A DNA stretch of 64,000 nucleotides from Streptomyces aurantiogriseus (GCF_014649375.1 NZ_BMSX01000004.1:186001-250000), one strand, 5' to 3'; shown: positions 1 to 8,326, counted from the first letter of the stretch. Numbers and translations are program-made. Notes: generated by a model from the sequence alone, not told the origin.

Positions 1-131
1 CACCCGCTCGTGGGCGGGCAGGGGATGGAGCACAGCAGGGTCGGGGGTCACTCGTAACAAGTAAGGGGTCCTCTCGACGGCCGGGGGCGGGCTCGGACCG
101 CCCGCCCTCGACACGGGTACAAACTTATGTC
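1..131. other. Left-edge intergenic sequence
   Basis: No convincing coding frame is seen before the TetR gene. The stretch is GC-rich and probably holds the 5' region of a gene lying outside the window together with the shared regulatory region. Confidence 0.4.
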
Positions 132-180
132 CGACCTAGAAATATGTCAAGCACTTTTTTGGGTGCGACCTAGATATAGT
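132..180 (+). promoter_or_regulatory. Putative promoter/operator of the TetR gene
   Basis: A 9-bp direct repeat CGACCTAGA occurs at 132-140 and 166-174, each followed by AT-rich bases that stand out from the GC-rich background. TATAGT at 175-180 would serve as a -10 box. It lies only 6 nt before the ATG at 187, so the transcript would be leaderless or nearly so. Autoregulatory binding by the adjacent TetR protein to the repeats is an inference. Confidence 0.4.
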
Positions 181-186
181 GGAAGC

Positions 187-852
187 ATGAGCGGGCAGAC
201 GACGAGCCTGAGAGCCCTGAAGAAGCAGCAGACCAGGGAGAACATCTCGCGCCAGGCCACCAGGCTGTTCCTGGAGCGGGGCTTCGACAACGTGACGATC
301 GCGGAGGTGGCGACGGCCGCGCAGGTGGCCAAGATGACCGTCACCAACTACTTCCCGCGCAAGGAGGACCTCGCGCTGGACCTGGCGGACGTCTTCGTCG
401 AGATGCCGGCCACGACGATCCGCGAGCGCGCCCCGGGCGAGTCCGCACTGGCCGCGCTGCGTCGCGCCTACCTGGCTTCGGCGGCCGAGCAGGACCCGGT
501 CATCGGCTTCTCGGGCCCGGAGTTCGCCCGCATGATCACCGGCAGCCACGCCCTGGTGACTCGCCTGCGCGACTTCCACGACGACCGGGAGAGGGCCATG
601 GCCCGCGTCCTCACCGAGGAGACCGGCGCCGCCCCGGACGACATCCGCCCCCGCGTCGCCGCGGCCCAACTGGGCGCCGTCCATCGCCTGTTGTTCGAGG
701 AGACCCTGCGCCTGACCCTGGACGGACGCCCCAACGACGAGATCGCGCAGATCGTCACCGACTACGCCCGCATCGCCTTCGGCGCCCTGGAGCCCTCCCT
801 CGCCGACTACGCGGTCCGCCCGGCCGGCCGATCCGCCCTGACGTCACCCTGA
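187..852 (+). CDS. TetR/AcrR family transcriptional regulator
   Basis: A 221-aa DNA-binding repressor. The N-terminal helix-turn-helix (about residues 15-60) carries the TetR signature: an ISRQATRLFLERGF-type helix 1, then TIAEVA and a VTNYFPRKEDL recognition/anchor segment. The C-terminal ligand domain is not assignable. The ATG at 187 is preferred over an in-frame ATG at 127 because the extra residues precede the TetR fold and the promoter-like TATAGT lies between the two. The next gene on the same strand is an organic-hydroperoxide-resistance protein 105 bp downstream. A target gene to the left of the window is equally possible. Confidence 0.85.
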   Translation: MSGQTTSLRALKKQQTRENISRQATRLFLERGFDNVTIAEVATAAQVAKMTVTNYFPRKEDLALDLADVFVEMPATTIRERAPGESALAALRRAYLASAAEQDPVIGFSGPEFARMITGSHALVTRLRDFHDDRERAMARVLTEETGAAPDDIRPRVAAAQLGAVHRLLFEETLRLTLDGRPNDEIAQIVTDYARIAFGALEPSLADYAVRPAGRSALTSP

Positions 853-957
853 CGTCGTGTTACCCGCGGTTGCCACCCCCTGGTAAGCGAGCGCTCCCCT
901 ACCGGCCGGTACCTTGTGCACGATGTAATCGCACCATCCTCTGGGGGAGGGCCCGCC

Positions 958-1416
958 GTGACCGAGGACGACGCCGGCGCCGGCACTGTCGACACCCGTC
1001 CGACGAAGATCATGTACGTCGCCGAGGCGACCGCGCACGGTGGTCGGGACGGGTATGTGACCAGTCAGGACGGCCAGATCGAGCTGAAGGTGGCGATGCC
1101 GCCGGAGCTGGGCGGCGACGGGAACGGCACGAACCCGGAGCAGCTGTTCGCCGCCGGCTACAGCTCCTGCTTCCACAACGCGCTGATCCTGGTCGGCAAC
1201 CGCGCGGGCTACGACCTGACCGGCTCGACGGTCGCCGCGAAGGTCGGGATCGGGCCGAACAAGTCCAAGGGCTACGGCCTCGCGGTCGCCCTCAGCGTGT
1301 CGCTGCCCGTGCTCGACGCCGACCTCGCCACGAAACTGGTGAACGCGGCGCACGAGGTGTGCCCCTACTCGAACGCGACGCGCGGCAACATCGACGTAAC
1401 GATCCTTCTCGGCTAG
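958..1416 (+). CDS. ohr: Organic hydroperoxide resistance protein (Ohr/OsmC family)
   Basis: A 152-aa thiol peroxidase that reduces organic hydroperoxides in the cytoplasm. Both catalytic cysteines of the Ohr subfamily are present: Cys71 in the SSCFHNAL motif and Cys135 in the HEVCPYSNATRGN motif. The latter sequence, with YSNATRGN, is the Ohr rather than OsmC signature. The N-terminal region (KIMYVAEATAHGGRDGYV) also fits Ohr. The GTG at 958 is chosen because GGGGGAGGG lies about 8 nt upstream; an in-frame ATG at 916 lacks a ribosome site. Ohr genes are usually controlled by OhrR (MarR), but here the nearest regulator is TetR, so a link between the two is uncertain. Confidence 0.9.
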   Translation: MTEDDAGAGTVDTRPTKIMYVAEATAHGGRDGYVTSQDGQIELKVAMPPELGGDGNGTNPEQLFAAGYSSCFHNALILVGNRAGYDLTGSTVAAKVGIGPNKSKGYGLAVALSVSLPVLDADLATKLVNAAHEVCPYSNATRGNIDVTILLG

Positions 1417-1489
1417 CGGGACGCAGGAATCGCAGGCTGCGGGCGGGTGTTCTCCCCACGGTCGAAGGCGAGCCGAAAGGACGTAGGGC

Positions 1490-2653
1490 GTGGACGTGAA
1501 CGGTGCGGTGGCCGCGGGCTTCGAGCCGGTCAGGGAGGCGTTCGTACGGAACTTCGAGGTGCTCGGGGACCGGGGTGCGGCGGTGACCGTCTACCGGGAC
1601 GGGCGCAGGGTCGTCGACCTGTGGGGCGGCAGCCGGGACGTGGACGGCGGGGCGCCCTGGGAGCGGGACACCGCGCAGATCGTGCGGTCGGCGACGAAGG
1701 GGGTCGCCGCGGCCGTACTCCTGCTGCTGGTGCAGCGCGGGGAGCTGGATCCGGACGCGCCGGTGGGGGCGTACTGGCCGGAGTACAAGGCGGCCGGCAA
1801 GGAGCGGACGGTCGTACGGGATCTGCTCGCGCATCGTGCGGGGGTGCCCGTGCTGGACCGGCCGTTGACGCCCGCGGAGGCCGCCGACCCGGAGCTCGGT
1901 GCGGCGGCGGTGGCGGCGCAGACACCGGTGTGGGAGCCGGGGACGGACCACGGGTACCACGCGCAGACGTACAGCTGGCTGACCGGGGAGCTGGTGCGCA
2001 GGGTCACCGGGCGGACGATCGGCGCGTGGATCGCGGAGGAGATCGCCGGGCCGGTCGGGGCACAGCTGTGGCTCGGGCTTCCGGCGGAGCAGGCCGCGCG
2101 CGTGGGGCGGGTCGGGCAGGTCGAGACGCCCGCGCAGGCCGGGGCGTTGAGGACGCGGCCCAAGCGGGCCGTCGCCGACGCGTACGCCGACCCCGCCTCC
2201 CTCACCCGGCGCGCGTTCGCCGCGATCACGCCGATGCCCGACGAGAACGACCCCGCCTACCGGGCCGCCGCGCTGCCCGCCTCCAACGGGATCGCCACGG
2301 CGGACGGCCTGGCCCGTTTCTACGCGTCGCTGATCGGCGGGGTGGACGGCGGCACACGCCTCTTCACGCCCGAGACGGTCGAGCTGGCGCGTGGCGAGCG
2401 TTCGGCGGGGGCGGACCGCGTCCTGGTCGTGCAGACCCGCTTCGGCCTCGGCTACATGCTGCACGGCGCCGCGTCGCCGCTCCTGTCCCCCACCTCCTTC
2501 GGTCACCCGGGCCGTGGCGGCGCCCTCGGCTTCGCCGACCCGGAGTCGGGCATCGCCTTCGGGTACGTGACCAACGGGTTCCGTTCGAGCGTGACGGCGG
2601 ACCCGCGGGCGCAGGCGTTGGTGCGGGCGGTGCGGACGGCGATCGTGGGCTGA
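1490..2653 (+). CDS. Beta-lactamase-fold serine hydrolase (family VIII esterase-like)
   Basis: A 387-aa cytoplasmic serine hydrolase of the class-C beta-lactamase / EstB-type esterase fold. The nucleophile motif SxxK is S67-A-T-K70 (VRSATKGV). The Tyr of the second motif is likely in DHGYHAQTYSW (about residue 155), and HPGRGG near residue 340 replaces the KTG box, as in esterases of this group. No signal peptide is seen, which argues against a classical beta-lactamase. The GTG start at 1490 follows GAAAGG by about 9 nt. The substrate is not predictable. A hairpin overlaps the stop codon. Confidence 0.85.
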   Translation: MDVNGAVAAGFEPVREAFVRNFEVLGDRGAAVTVYRDGRRVVDLWGGSRDVDGGAPWERDTAQIVRSATKGVAAAVLLLLVQRGELDPDAPVGAYWPEYKAAGKERTVVRDLLAHRAGVPVLDRPLTPAEAADPELGAAAVAAQTPVWEPGTDHGYHAQTYSWLTGELVRRVTGRTIGAWIAEEIAGPVGAQLWLGLPAEQAARVGRVGQVETPAQAGALRTRPKRAVADAYADPASLTRRAFAAITPMPDENDPAYRAAALPASNGIATADGLARFYASLIGGVDGGTRLFTPETVELARGERSAGADRVLVVQTRFGLGYMLHGAASPLLSPTSFGHPGRGGALGFADPESGIAFGYVTNGFRSSVTADPRAQALVRAVRTAIVG

Positions 2654-2678
2654 ACCGCCAGGACGGCTCAGCCCACGA
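2643..2678 (+). terminator. Hairpin terminator after the serine hydrolase
   Basis: Perfect 11-bp inverted repeat (2643-2653 and 2668-2678) with a 14-nt loop. The left arm contains the stop codon of the serine hydrolase. No T-tract follows, as is common in Streptomyces. Confidence 0.6.
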
Positions 2679-2743
2679 CCAGGACCACCCGGAGACGTGG
2701 ACCAGACGCTGACCGGACGAGGCTCAGTCGCTGATCCGACGTG

Positions 2744-2796
2744 AATCAGACGCGGATCGGACGCGGATCGGACGCGGATCGGACGCGGATCAGACG
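2744..2796. repeat. 11-bp tandem repeat
   Basis: The unit GGATCGGACGC recurs with an exact 11-bp period (GATC at 2755, 2766, 2777 and 2788). Degenerate copies continue on both sides as CAGACGT/GGATCAGACG words up to about 2880. It lies between the convergent serine hydrolase and DUF1876 genes and encodes nothing evident. Confidence 0.75.
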
Positions 2797-2866
2797 TCGA
2801 TCCAGTGTGATCAGACGTCGATCAGCGTCGACCCAGCCCTCGATTCAGCCCTCGATTCAGCCGTGA

Positions 2867-3142
2867 TCAGACGTGGATCGGGTGCGACGTACGCCCCGAC
2901 GCCTCGTCGATCTCCGTGTGGGCCTTGGTGAGGAGCTGCATGGCGAGCTCGTTCAGCGCCCGAGCGCCCGCTATCTCCTCGCCGACCCTTGGCTGGTTGG
3001 CGTCGACGCGGTGGCGGCTGGCGTGCCCATGGGCCCGGACCTCGGTCCCGTCGGGCAAGCGCACCAGCGCTGCCGCGCGCGTGTGCGTGTCGTCCTCCTC
3101 GAATTCCAGCTCGACATGCCATCCCACAGTGGTGTGCATCAT
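2867..3142 (-). CDS. DUF1876 domain protein (small dsRBD-like)
   Basis: A 91-aa protein recognised as the actinobacterial DUF1876 family. It has an N-terminal WHVELEFEEDDTHTRAAALV strand pair, a GTEVRAHGHASRHR middle section, and a C-terminal EEIAGARALNELAMQLL helix. Function is unknown; members are often stress-associated. The ATG at 3142 is chosen because GGAGG (3151-3155 on the complementary strand) sits 8 nt upstream; a second ATG follows immediately. It stands alone, convergent to the serine hydrolase and divergent from the VOC gene. Confidence 0.8.
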   Translation of the reverse strand: MMHTTVGWHVELEFEEDDTHTRAAALVRLPDGTEVRAHGHASRHRVDANQPRVGEEIAGARALNELAMQLLTKAHTEIDEASGRTSHPIHV

Positions 3143-3448
3143 GACGATCACCTCCGGAACATCTGATTCCAGGGTGCTCCTTCGGGCGGGCGGACGCACC
3201 CACGCGGATCGAAAGTCGTCAAGACGTCGTAGGCCCTCCCGTCGGTCCCGTGATGGCCGAGATCTTGATTGCGGCGGCCTGCGGCGGACCAGTACCGTCG
3301 GCCGGGTAGCCGGGTCGGCCATGGGCCATGCACGAGTGGGGCTCCCGGCCTCGGCGTGAGCGCGAGGCGGGCGCGGGGCCCGCCGTGATCTCCGTGTTCC
3401 TCGATCTCTTCCGCACAGGACACCGAGACCCGGAGACATCCACACCCC
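3143..3448. other. Divergent intergenic region DUF1876 / VOC gene
   Basis: About 300 bp between divergent genes. Apart from the GGAGG of the minus-strand gene I see no convincing open frame, hairpin or promoter. Confidence 0.4.
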
Positions 3449-3847
3449 ATGCCTGACCAGACGCCTCTCCCCCAGCTCAACCACACCGCCGTACTCGCCC
3501 GCGACCGGCGGCTCTCGGCCGAGTTCCTCGCCGCGATCCTGGGACTGCCGGTCGGCGCCCCCTTCGGCCCGTTCCTGCCGGTCGACCTCGGCAACGGCGT
3601 CACGCTCGACTTCTACGAGAAGCGGGACGAGCCGATCCAGTCCCAGCACTACGCGTTCCTCGTGCCGGAGGAGCAGTTCGACGCGATGATCGACCGTCTG
3701 GAGGCCGTCGGCGTCACGTACTACGCCGATCCCCAGCACACCGAACCCGGCCGGATCAACCGGCTCTTCGGCGGCCGGGGCGCGTACTTCGACGACCCCG
3801 ACGGCCACAACATGGAGATCATGACGCGGCCGTACGCGCGGCCGTAG
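3449..3847 (+). CDS. VOC (glyoxalase/bleomycin-resistance) family protein
   Basis: A 132-aa single-chain VOC-fold protein with paired beta-alpha-beta-beta-beta modules. Likely metal ligands are His12 (QLNHTAV), His67 (SQHYAFLV) and Glu123 (GHNMEIMT). The C-terminal FDDPDGHNMEI segment is the most diagnostic part. The substrate is unknown; VOC proteins range from dioxygenases to fosfomycin or bleomycin resistance proteins. ATG at 3449 has no strong ribosome site. No partner gene is evident. Confidence 0.85.
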   Translation: MPDQTPLPQLNHTAVLARDRRLSAEFLAAILGLPVGAPFGPFLPVDLGNGVTLDFYEKRDEPIQSQHYAFLVPEEQFDAMIDRLEAVGVTYYADPQHTEPGRINRLFGGRGAYFDDPDGHNMEIMTRPYARP

Positions 3848-3887
3848 CCGCGCCGCGACGGGGATCTCCTTCGCTCGACGATGACGG

Positions 3888-4295
3888 TCAGCTCTCGCAC
3901 CCCGTGATGTCGTCCTCGCAGTCCTGTACGTCCTCGGGGGCGACGGTGCTGAGTCGCCAGAGGACGAGTCCGTCGGCGTCCCGGTTCGGCGGGGCGATCC
4001 GGGCGCTGAAGGAGCCGCCGGCCGGGAGGTTGAACTGCTCCGCCTCGCGGTCGCCGCACTCCACCTCCCATTCGCTCGCCGTCTCACCCCGTACCAGAAT
4101 CAGGGTGAGCGTGTGCGGCGCCGGGGTCTGGTAGGCGACGTCGAAGGTGTACGGTTTCGCGCCCCGCGTCGTGAGCGTCCTGTCCAGCCCCTCCCCCAGG
4201 GCCGCCGTGCCCGAGTCCTCGTCCGACCGCCGGAGCGCAGACCAGCCGGTGTCAGCCGTGACCGGCGCGCGACGGGCGGTCTGGCCGGCGGTCAC
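3888..4295 (-). CDS. Hypothetical protein, last gene of an unknown three-gene operon
   Basis: A 135-aa soluble protein that I do not recognise. It has no signal peptide or membrane segment. It is rich in beta-prone stretches (TLTLILVRGE, EWEVECGD, FSARIAPP) and ends with an acidic tail containing two cysteines (DVQDCEDDITGCES). The GTG start overlaps the stop of the large membrane protein as GTGA (4292-4295), so translation is coupled and the products probably act together. Sequence composition is less GC-rich than that of flanking genes. Confidence 0.7.
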   Translation of the reverse strand: MTAGQTARRAPVTADTGWSALRRSDEDSGTAALGEGLDRTLTTRGAKPYTFDVAYQTPAPHTLTLILVRGETASEWEVECGDREAEQFNLPAGGSFSARIAPPNRDADGLVLWRLSTVAPEDVQDCEDDITGCES

Positions 4296-6847
4296 TTGGT
4301 GGCGATCGCTTGCCAGATACCTGCCGCAGCCGCCAACTGCGTGATCAGGAAGGCGAGCTGCCCGGACAGCCCCTGCACCTGGTAGATCGATTTCAGCAGG
4401 CCGAAGCGTTTTGTCCAGTAGGGCCGTTCACGACGGAACGTGTCGGTGTCCACCCACATGCTCGTCAGGGTCAGCACAATGAGCATCAGGATGACGTTCA
4501 GGGTCGCCAGGCCCAGCTGTTTGAGGCCGATGCTGTGGTTGAGCGCGGCAACGACAATGATGGGCACGAGCCAGGCGATGAACAGGTTCAAAGCTCGCAT
4601 GGGGCCACGCTCTCCGGGCAGCACACGCCACAGCGCACCAAGGACAAGTCCCGCACCGGCGAAGGAGATCTCCCGCGTCAGGAACGACCCGACCGCATCA
4701 GGAATGCCTGTGGGCAGGTCGACTGTGAATTCCCAGCGCTTGTCGCCATGCACATGCTGGTACCAGGCGGTGACTACGCTGGGGAGAATGCCGAAGAGGG
4801 AAGCCCAGCGGGCGGCGTTGAGCGCGTTCCCCCACCAACGCGGCTGCGGTCCCCAGCTGAGGGCGACATCGACCACGGACACCGGGTCCGGTAGGCAGGC
4901 GTGGCGACATCCGGTGGGCCGCCAGCGGTGCAGCGAGTGGAGTTGTTCCTCCAGGCTGCTTCTCCCGGTTTCCTCTGCGCCCGCGTGATCAACGAGGTGA
5001 AGCCGGTGGAGAAGATCGCGGCAGCGGCGGGCATCATCCATCAGCTGATCGTGCTTCGCCGGGTCGCTCAGTTCTGCTACGACGCAAGGTGTCTCTGCTT
5101 TCCGGTCCACCCGGCTCAGTACCGACCATCGACGCCCCGCCTTCACCACGGCGTAGAGTGCGACCATATTCAGAGGCAGCCAGAGGCCGTACACCGCCGC
5201 CACGCTTCCCGCGAACGGGACAGCCCTCACCACGACGATGGCGAAGACGGCGGTCACCAGCAGCAGATCCACCCCCTCCGGTCCCAGGGACGTCTCCGGT
5301 CCGGTCCGGGATTTGCTGTGGAGGAGCGCCACCAGTGCGATCCCGGCCAGTACCCACGTGTAGGTGTATATCCACTGAGGACCCATGAATGCGAAGTCCG
5401 CGAGTTGCTGACTCAGGGCGCTCCTGTAATCGATGCCGAAAACAGAGCCGGCGTCCCCCATCCAGTCGGCGCGTTCCCACTTCTTGTGGAAAGAGAAAAC
5501 ACGGCACGCCACCACCACAGCTGCGACGACAGCCAGTGCCACCCCGACCACGACGACAGGGCGGAGGAGAGGCGCGGCCGGGCTTACGCCCGAGGACTCG
5601 GGACGCTCAGGTCGGCCTTCACCCGCGGGTTCGCCCAACTTCCCTTCCCGTGCGAAACGCCACGCCCAAGCAACGATCGCGGTCAGCCATAGCCACAGCA
5701 TGGAGAAGTCCAGCAGAGCCAGTCCGACAATTCCTGAAGTCGGCGGCGAGGCTTTCGGCATCAGATTGGTCGGGAGGCCGAAGAGGTGAGGGGACACGAT
5801 CACCAGCAGACCGGTCACTGCCGCCACCCCCGCGAAAACGCAAGCGACCGCCTTGCGGTTCCTCATTCCTCTGTGATGGCCGTCGGAGCCCTGCTTCAAC
5901 GGAAGCCATGGCCGCGCGAGGAGCACGAGAGTGAAACCCGACGAGATGCCGATGAACGCGCGCCAAGGGTTCACGCGAGGAGAGGGTTGAAGCAACAGCA
6001 GCAATGTGAGACCGAGGGCCGCACTCACCCCTGCCCACTGCAAAGCCGTGTAGGCCAAATCGGTCTTTCTGCGGAGCGGCCATGCTGACGCGGCGATCAC
6101 GATGGAGGCGGCGATCCACCAGGAGACGACACCCAGAGAACGGATCCACGAAGCGCGGCCCTGCCTGGCAAGATCCTTTGGCGGCGCCATGGTGACGTAA
6201 ATCGCCTTTTCGGATTCCGGCTTGTATCCGCTCCACACCCTGCTGTCTTTATCGGCGATCGAGACTTCGGGCACATCGGGCACATCGCTGATTTTCAGAC
6301 CGCCTGGATCGACCTCGATCCGCTGCCACGTGGATTTGGCCAGAGCGCCCGATGGATGGAGGGTGACTTTCCAGCCCTTGGTCCCGACCTTGACCGTCCA
6401 TGGACCTACTTCGAACATGCCGGCCGAGCGGATGAGATTCCATGATTCATACTTCACCACGACCGCGTCTTTTTCTGTGGACGGCTGGTCGACGGTCGAC
6501 GGCCACTCCGGGTACCACGTGTTGAGGTCGATATCCTGGGATGAGTTTCTCCCGAGCAGCAGACAGTGGAGCGCACGACGGTAACTGGGCACATCTGGAC
6601 TGAGTGTCAGGTCGTCTGCATCCTCGTTCTTTTGTTTCGGCACCTTGATGGTGGTCACCTGTAGCGCCTTGACGAATTCGGTATGCTTTCGACTGAAGGA
6701 AAGCTCGGCAGTGACGTTTATCTTATGCGGTTCGCCGATTGTCGGGCACTTACTTGCATCGACGGCATGCGCCTCAACCGGTAGGACTGCCCAGCACCCG
6801 AGCGTGGCGATGGCGAGCAGGATCCACCGCCACGCAAGGAACCTCAT
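4292..6847 (-). CDS. Large polytopic membrane protein of unknown function
   Basis: An 851-aa protein with an N-terminal signal peptide (about residues 1-29, ending VEAHAV). An extracytoplasmic domain of roughly 200 residues follows (about 30-240), with Cys33 and Cys98 and several Trp-rich strands. Beyond it is a membrane part with about 12-13 hydrophobic helices between residues 245 and 848, interrupted near 600-690 by a soluble segment rich in Cys and His (RRCRDLLHRLHLVDH, GCRHACLP). The architecture resembles uncharacterised actinobacterial proteins that I recall as DUF6185, but this is unverified. The ATG at 6847 is chosen because it overlaps the upstream stop as ATGA (6844-6847); an ATG at 6880 is less likely. 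GC is visibly lower than in neighbouring genes, suggesting horizontal acquisition. Confidence 0.8.
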   Translation of the reverse strand: MRFLAWRWILLAIATLGCWAVLPVEAHAVDASKCPTIGEPHKINVTAELSFSRKHTEFVKALQVTTIKVPKQKNEDADDLTLSPDVPSYRRALHCLLLGRNSSQDIDLNTWYPEWPSTVDQPSTEKDAVVVKYESWNLIRSAGMFEVGPWTVKVGTKGWKVTLHPSGALAKSTWQRIEVDPGGLKISDVPDVPEVSIADKDSRVWSGYKPESEKAIYVTMAPPKDLARQGRASWIRSLGVVSWWIAASIVIAASAWPLRRKTDLAYTALQWAGVSAALGLTLLLLLQPSPRVNPWRAFIGISSGFTLVLLARPWLPLKQGSDGHHRGMRNRKAVACVFAGVAAVTGLLVIVSPHLFGLPTNLMPKASPPTSGIVGLALLDFSMLWLWLTAIVAWAWRFAREGKLGEPAGEGRPERPESSGVSPAAPLLRPVVVVGVALAVVAAVVVACRVFSFHKKWERADWMGDAGSVFGIDYRSALSQQLADFAFMGPQWIYTYTWVLAGIALVALLHSKSRTGPETSLGPEGVDLLLVTAVFAIVVVRAVPFAGSVAAVYGLWLPLNMVALYAVVKAGRRWSVLSRVDRKAETPCVVAELSDPAKHDQLMDDARRCRDLLHRLHLVDHAGAEETGRSSLEEQLHSLHRWRPTGCRHACLPDPVSVVDVALSWGPQPRWWGNALNAARWASLFGILPSVVTAWYQHVHGDKRWEFTVDLPTGIPDAVGSFLTREISFAGAGLVLGALWRVLPGERGPMRALNLFIAWLVPIIVVAALNHSIGLKQLGLATLNVILMLIVLTLTSMWVDTDTFRRERPYWTKRFGLLKSIYQVQGLSGQLAFLITQLAAAAGIWQAIATK

Positions 6848-7224
6848 TTCTGCGGCGGACATCCGCTGTAGGGGTCGCACACCAGGACGACCTCATAGGG
6901 GTCGTCGGCGAACTCGACGCGGCGTGAGTGGTCGACGCCGGGGAGAAACCGCCACTGGGTGGGCTTGCTGTGCTTGGTCCGGTTCACCTTCTCCACGCGG
7001 GTGTGGAGGGTGCGTGTCTCTGCATCGGTCGTCTCGGCCAGGATCTCGCCCTCAGCCAGAGGAAAATGGTCGTGCAGCAGGCACAGGCCGAAGCGCTCGA
7101 GGTTGCCGTGCCTTTCCAGGACCGCGACCAACTCCTGGACGAATACCGCGTCCTGCGGTCCGAGAGGTTCGGCCTCCTCGAACCGCGGGAGACTCGGCTT
7201 CGAGGTCTCCTTATGAGTGCTCAC
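6844..7224 (-). CDS. Hypothetical protein, first gene of the three-gene operon
   Basis: A 126-aa soluble protein that I do not recognise. It contains a helical segment (FVQELVAVLERHGNLERFGLCLLHDHF), a central acidic region, and a C-terminal strand ending VVLVCDPYSGCPPQK with a CxxxxxC pair. The GTG at 7224 is preferred because GGAGG (7230-7234, complementary strand) lies 5 nt upstream; an ATG at 7236 would add four residues but places the ribosome site inside the gene. The stop overlaps the next start as ATGA, making this the head of a tightly coupled operon with the membrane protein and the 135-aa protein. Confidence 0.7.
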   Translation of the reverse strand: MSTHKETSKPSLPRFEEAEPLGPQDAVFVQELVAVLERHGNLERFGLCLLHDHFPLAEGEILAETTDAETRTLHTRVEKVNRTKHSKPTQWRFLPGVDHSRRVEFADDPYEVVLVCDPYSGCPPQK

Positions 7225-7706
7225 CGCGACCTCCATGATTACCTAGAGGATCCACAGTGTCACCGTAAGTGCCCACAGGGTGCCCCGCCACCCGACCCAG
7301 ACCGGACACGACCCCGGGCGCACCCATAGGCGTCGCGAAGCCGATGACGCGTCGGTGATGAGCAGCAGGGCGGCATCGGTGTGCGGCCCTGACTCAGGAC
7401 GGTGACGAAGAGGGCTGCGCCCAGCAGGCCGAGGGCGGCGAAGGGGCGGCGGGTGGTGACGACTCCGAAGAGCCCCGGCTCACCGCGCCCTGCTCGAGTG
7501 CGGAGAACCAGTAACCGTCGCTGAGGAAACGTCAGCGCCGCATAACGTATTTCGGTTTAAAAAATCATAGCTTTCAGCGTGGCAGAGGTGTGGAGATAAG
7601 CGCCATTGGGACTTTGGGTTGGCCATGGATACCGCGCGTCACTTACCGTCTGTGTCCGTCGATGCGGCCCGTCGCGGACTGCATCGCACAGAGGAACGGA
7701 GAAGCA
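7225..7706. other. Intergenic region with degraded sequence
   Basis: About 480 bp between divergent genes. It contains the likely promoter region of the three-gene operon, a degraded membrane-protein-like segment (see 7330-7500) and an AT-rich patch at about 7548-7570. I see no intact gene. Confidence 0.5.
7330..7500 (-). pseudogene. Possible remnant of a membrane transporter
   Basis: Reading the minus strand gives about 30 residues of typical membrane-protein sequence (GVVTTRRPFAALGLLGAA, then LFVTVLSQGR). The frame then breaks, and a second frame continues with DAALLLITDA-type residues. The hydrophobic pattern with a TTRRPFAALG loop is reminiscent of transporter helices, but the piece is too short to assign. 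No start or stop context is present. Confidence 0.3.
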
Positions 7707-8048
7707 ATGCGTAAGTTCCAGAAGGTCGCTGTTGTCGCGGCCACGGTCGGTAGCGTCGGCCTCGCCGGGATGGGGACTGCCCAGGCACAGGGCCACGACG
7801 GTGAGGACGACCACGGCAAGAAGCCGAGCGTTGTCTACAACATCGAGTACAACTGCTATGTAGGCGGTGACGTAAACTCCACAACCCCCAGCGAGGGTTT
7901 CTCGACCCTGGCCATCCTCGTGGATCCTCCGTTCTTCGTGTCGGCCGCCACCCAGCCGCAGGGAGTCAACTCGAACGCGTCTATCTGCTCTCCCGGAACC
8001 ACCACGATCTTCAACGAGCCTGACCCGGCCCAGGTCTCCAGTAGTTGA
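7707..8048 (+). CDS. Small secreted protein of unknown function
   Basis: A 113-aa precursor with a clear Sec signal peptide (MRKFQKVAVVAATVG, hydrophobic core, AQAQ cleavage near residue 27). The mature protein is about 85 residues, rich in Ser, Thr, Asn and Pro, with two cysteines (YNCYVGG and SICSPG) that could form a disulfide. I do not recognise the family; the size and cysteine pair loosely resemble surface proteins such as rodlins, but no chaplin or rodlin signature is present. The ATG at 7707 follows GGAG by about 5 nt. A strong hairpin follows the gene. Confidence 0.75.
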   Translation: MRKFQKVAVVAATVGSVGLAGMGTAQAQGHDGEDDHGKKPSVVYNIEYNCYVGGDVNSTTPSEGFSTLAILVDPPFFVSAATQPQGVNSNASICSPGTTTIFNEPDPAQVSSS

Positions 8049-8061
8049 CGACTGAGAGCCC

Positions 8062-8091
8062 ATGGTGCTCGTGTCCCTGCACGAGCACCAT
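8062..8091 (+). terminator. Hairpin terminator
   Basis: Perfect 12-bp inverted repeat (8062-8073 / 8080-8091) with a 6-nt loop, starting 13 nt after the stop of the small secreted protein. Confidence 0.75.
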
Positions 8092-8303
8092 AGGCTGCCG
8101 AGGTGTTCAGGTTGACCTCGTGGATTCCGTGAGCCCATGAACGCCCTTGATGCCCTCCTGGACGCCGGAGTTGAACCCGGCGGAGGGCATACGGCCAGTT
8201 CTCAAACAGCATCTGGCCGACATTGCCGTCGACTGTTTCCGCTTCTTGAATTCGAGCCCCAGATTGACTGACATCATTCTCGTTGCCGAGACGCCTGATC
8301 GGT

Positions 8304-8326
8304 AGCTTGATCCAATGGATCAAGCT
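8304..8326. promoter_or_regulatory. Perfect 11-bp palindrome centred on a start codon
   Basis: Arms AGCTTGATCCA (8304-8314) and TGGATCAAGCT (8316-8326) flank a single A that is the first base of the ATG of the next gene. In DNA it could be an operator; in RNA it could sequester the start codon. Confidence 0.5.

Noticed and set aside
1447..2712. A 421-codon plus-strand frame overlapping the serine hydrolase
   Set aside because: Arg/Gly-rich shadow; the frame with SxxK and a ribosome site is 1490-2653.
7856..8323. Minus-strand 155-codon frame across the terminator region
   Set aside because: It runs antisense to the secreted protein and through a perfect terminator hairpin, with no recognisable motif.
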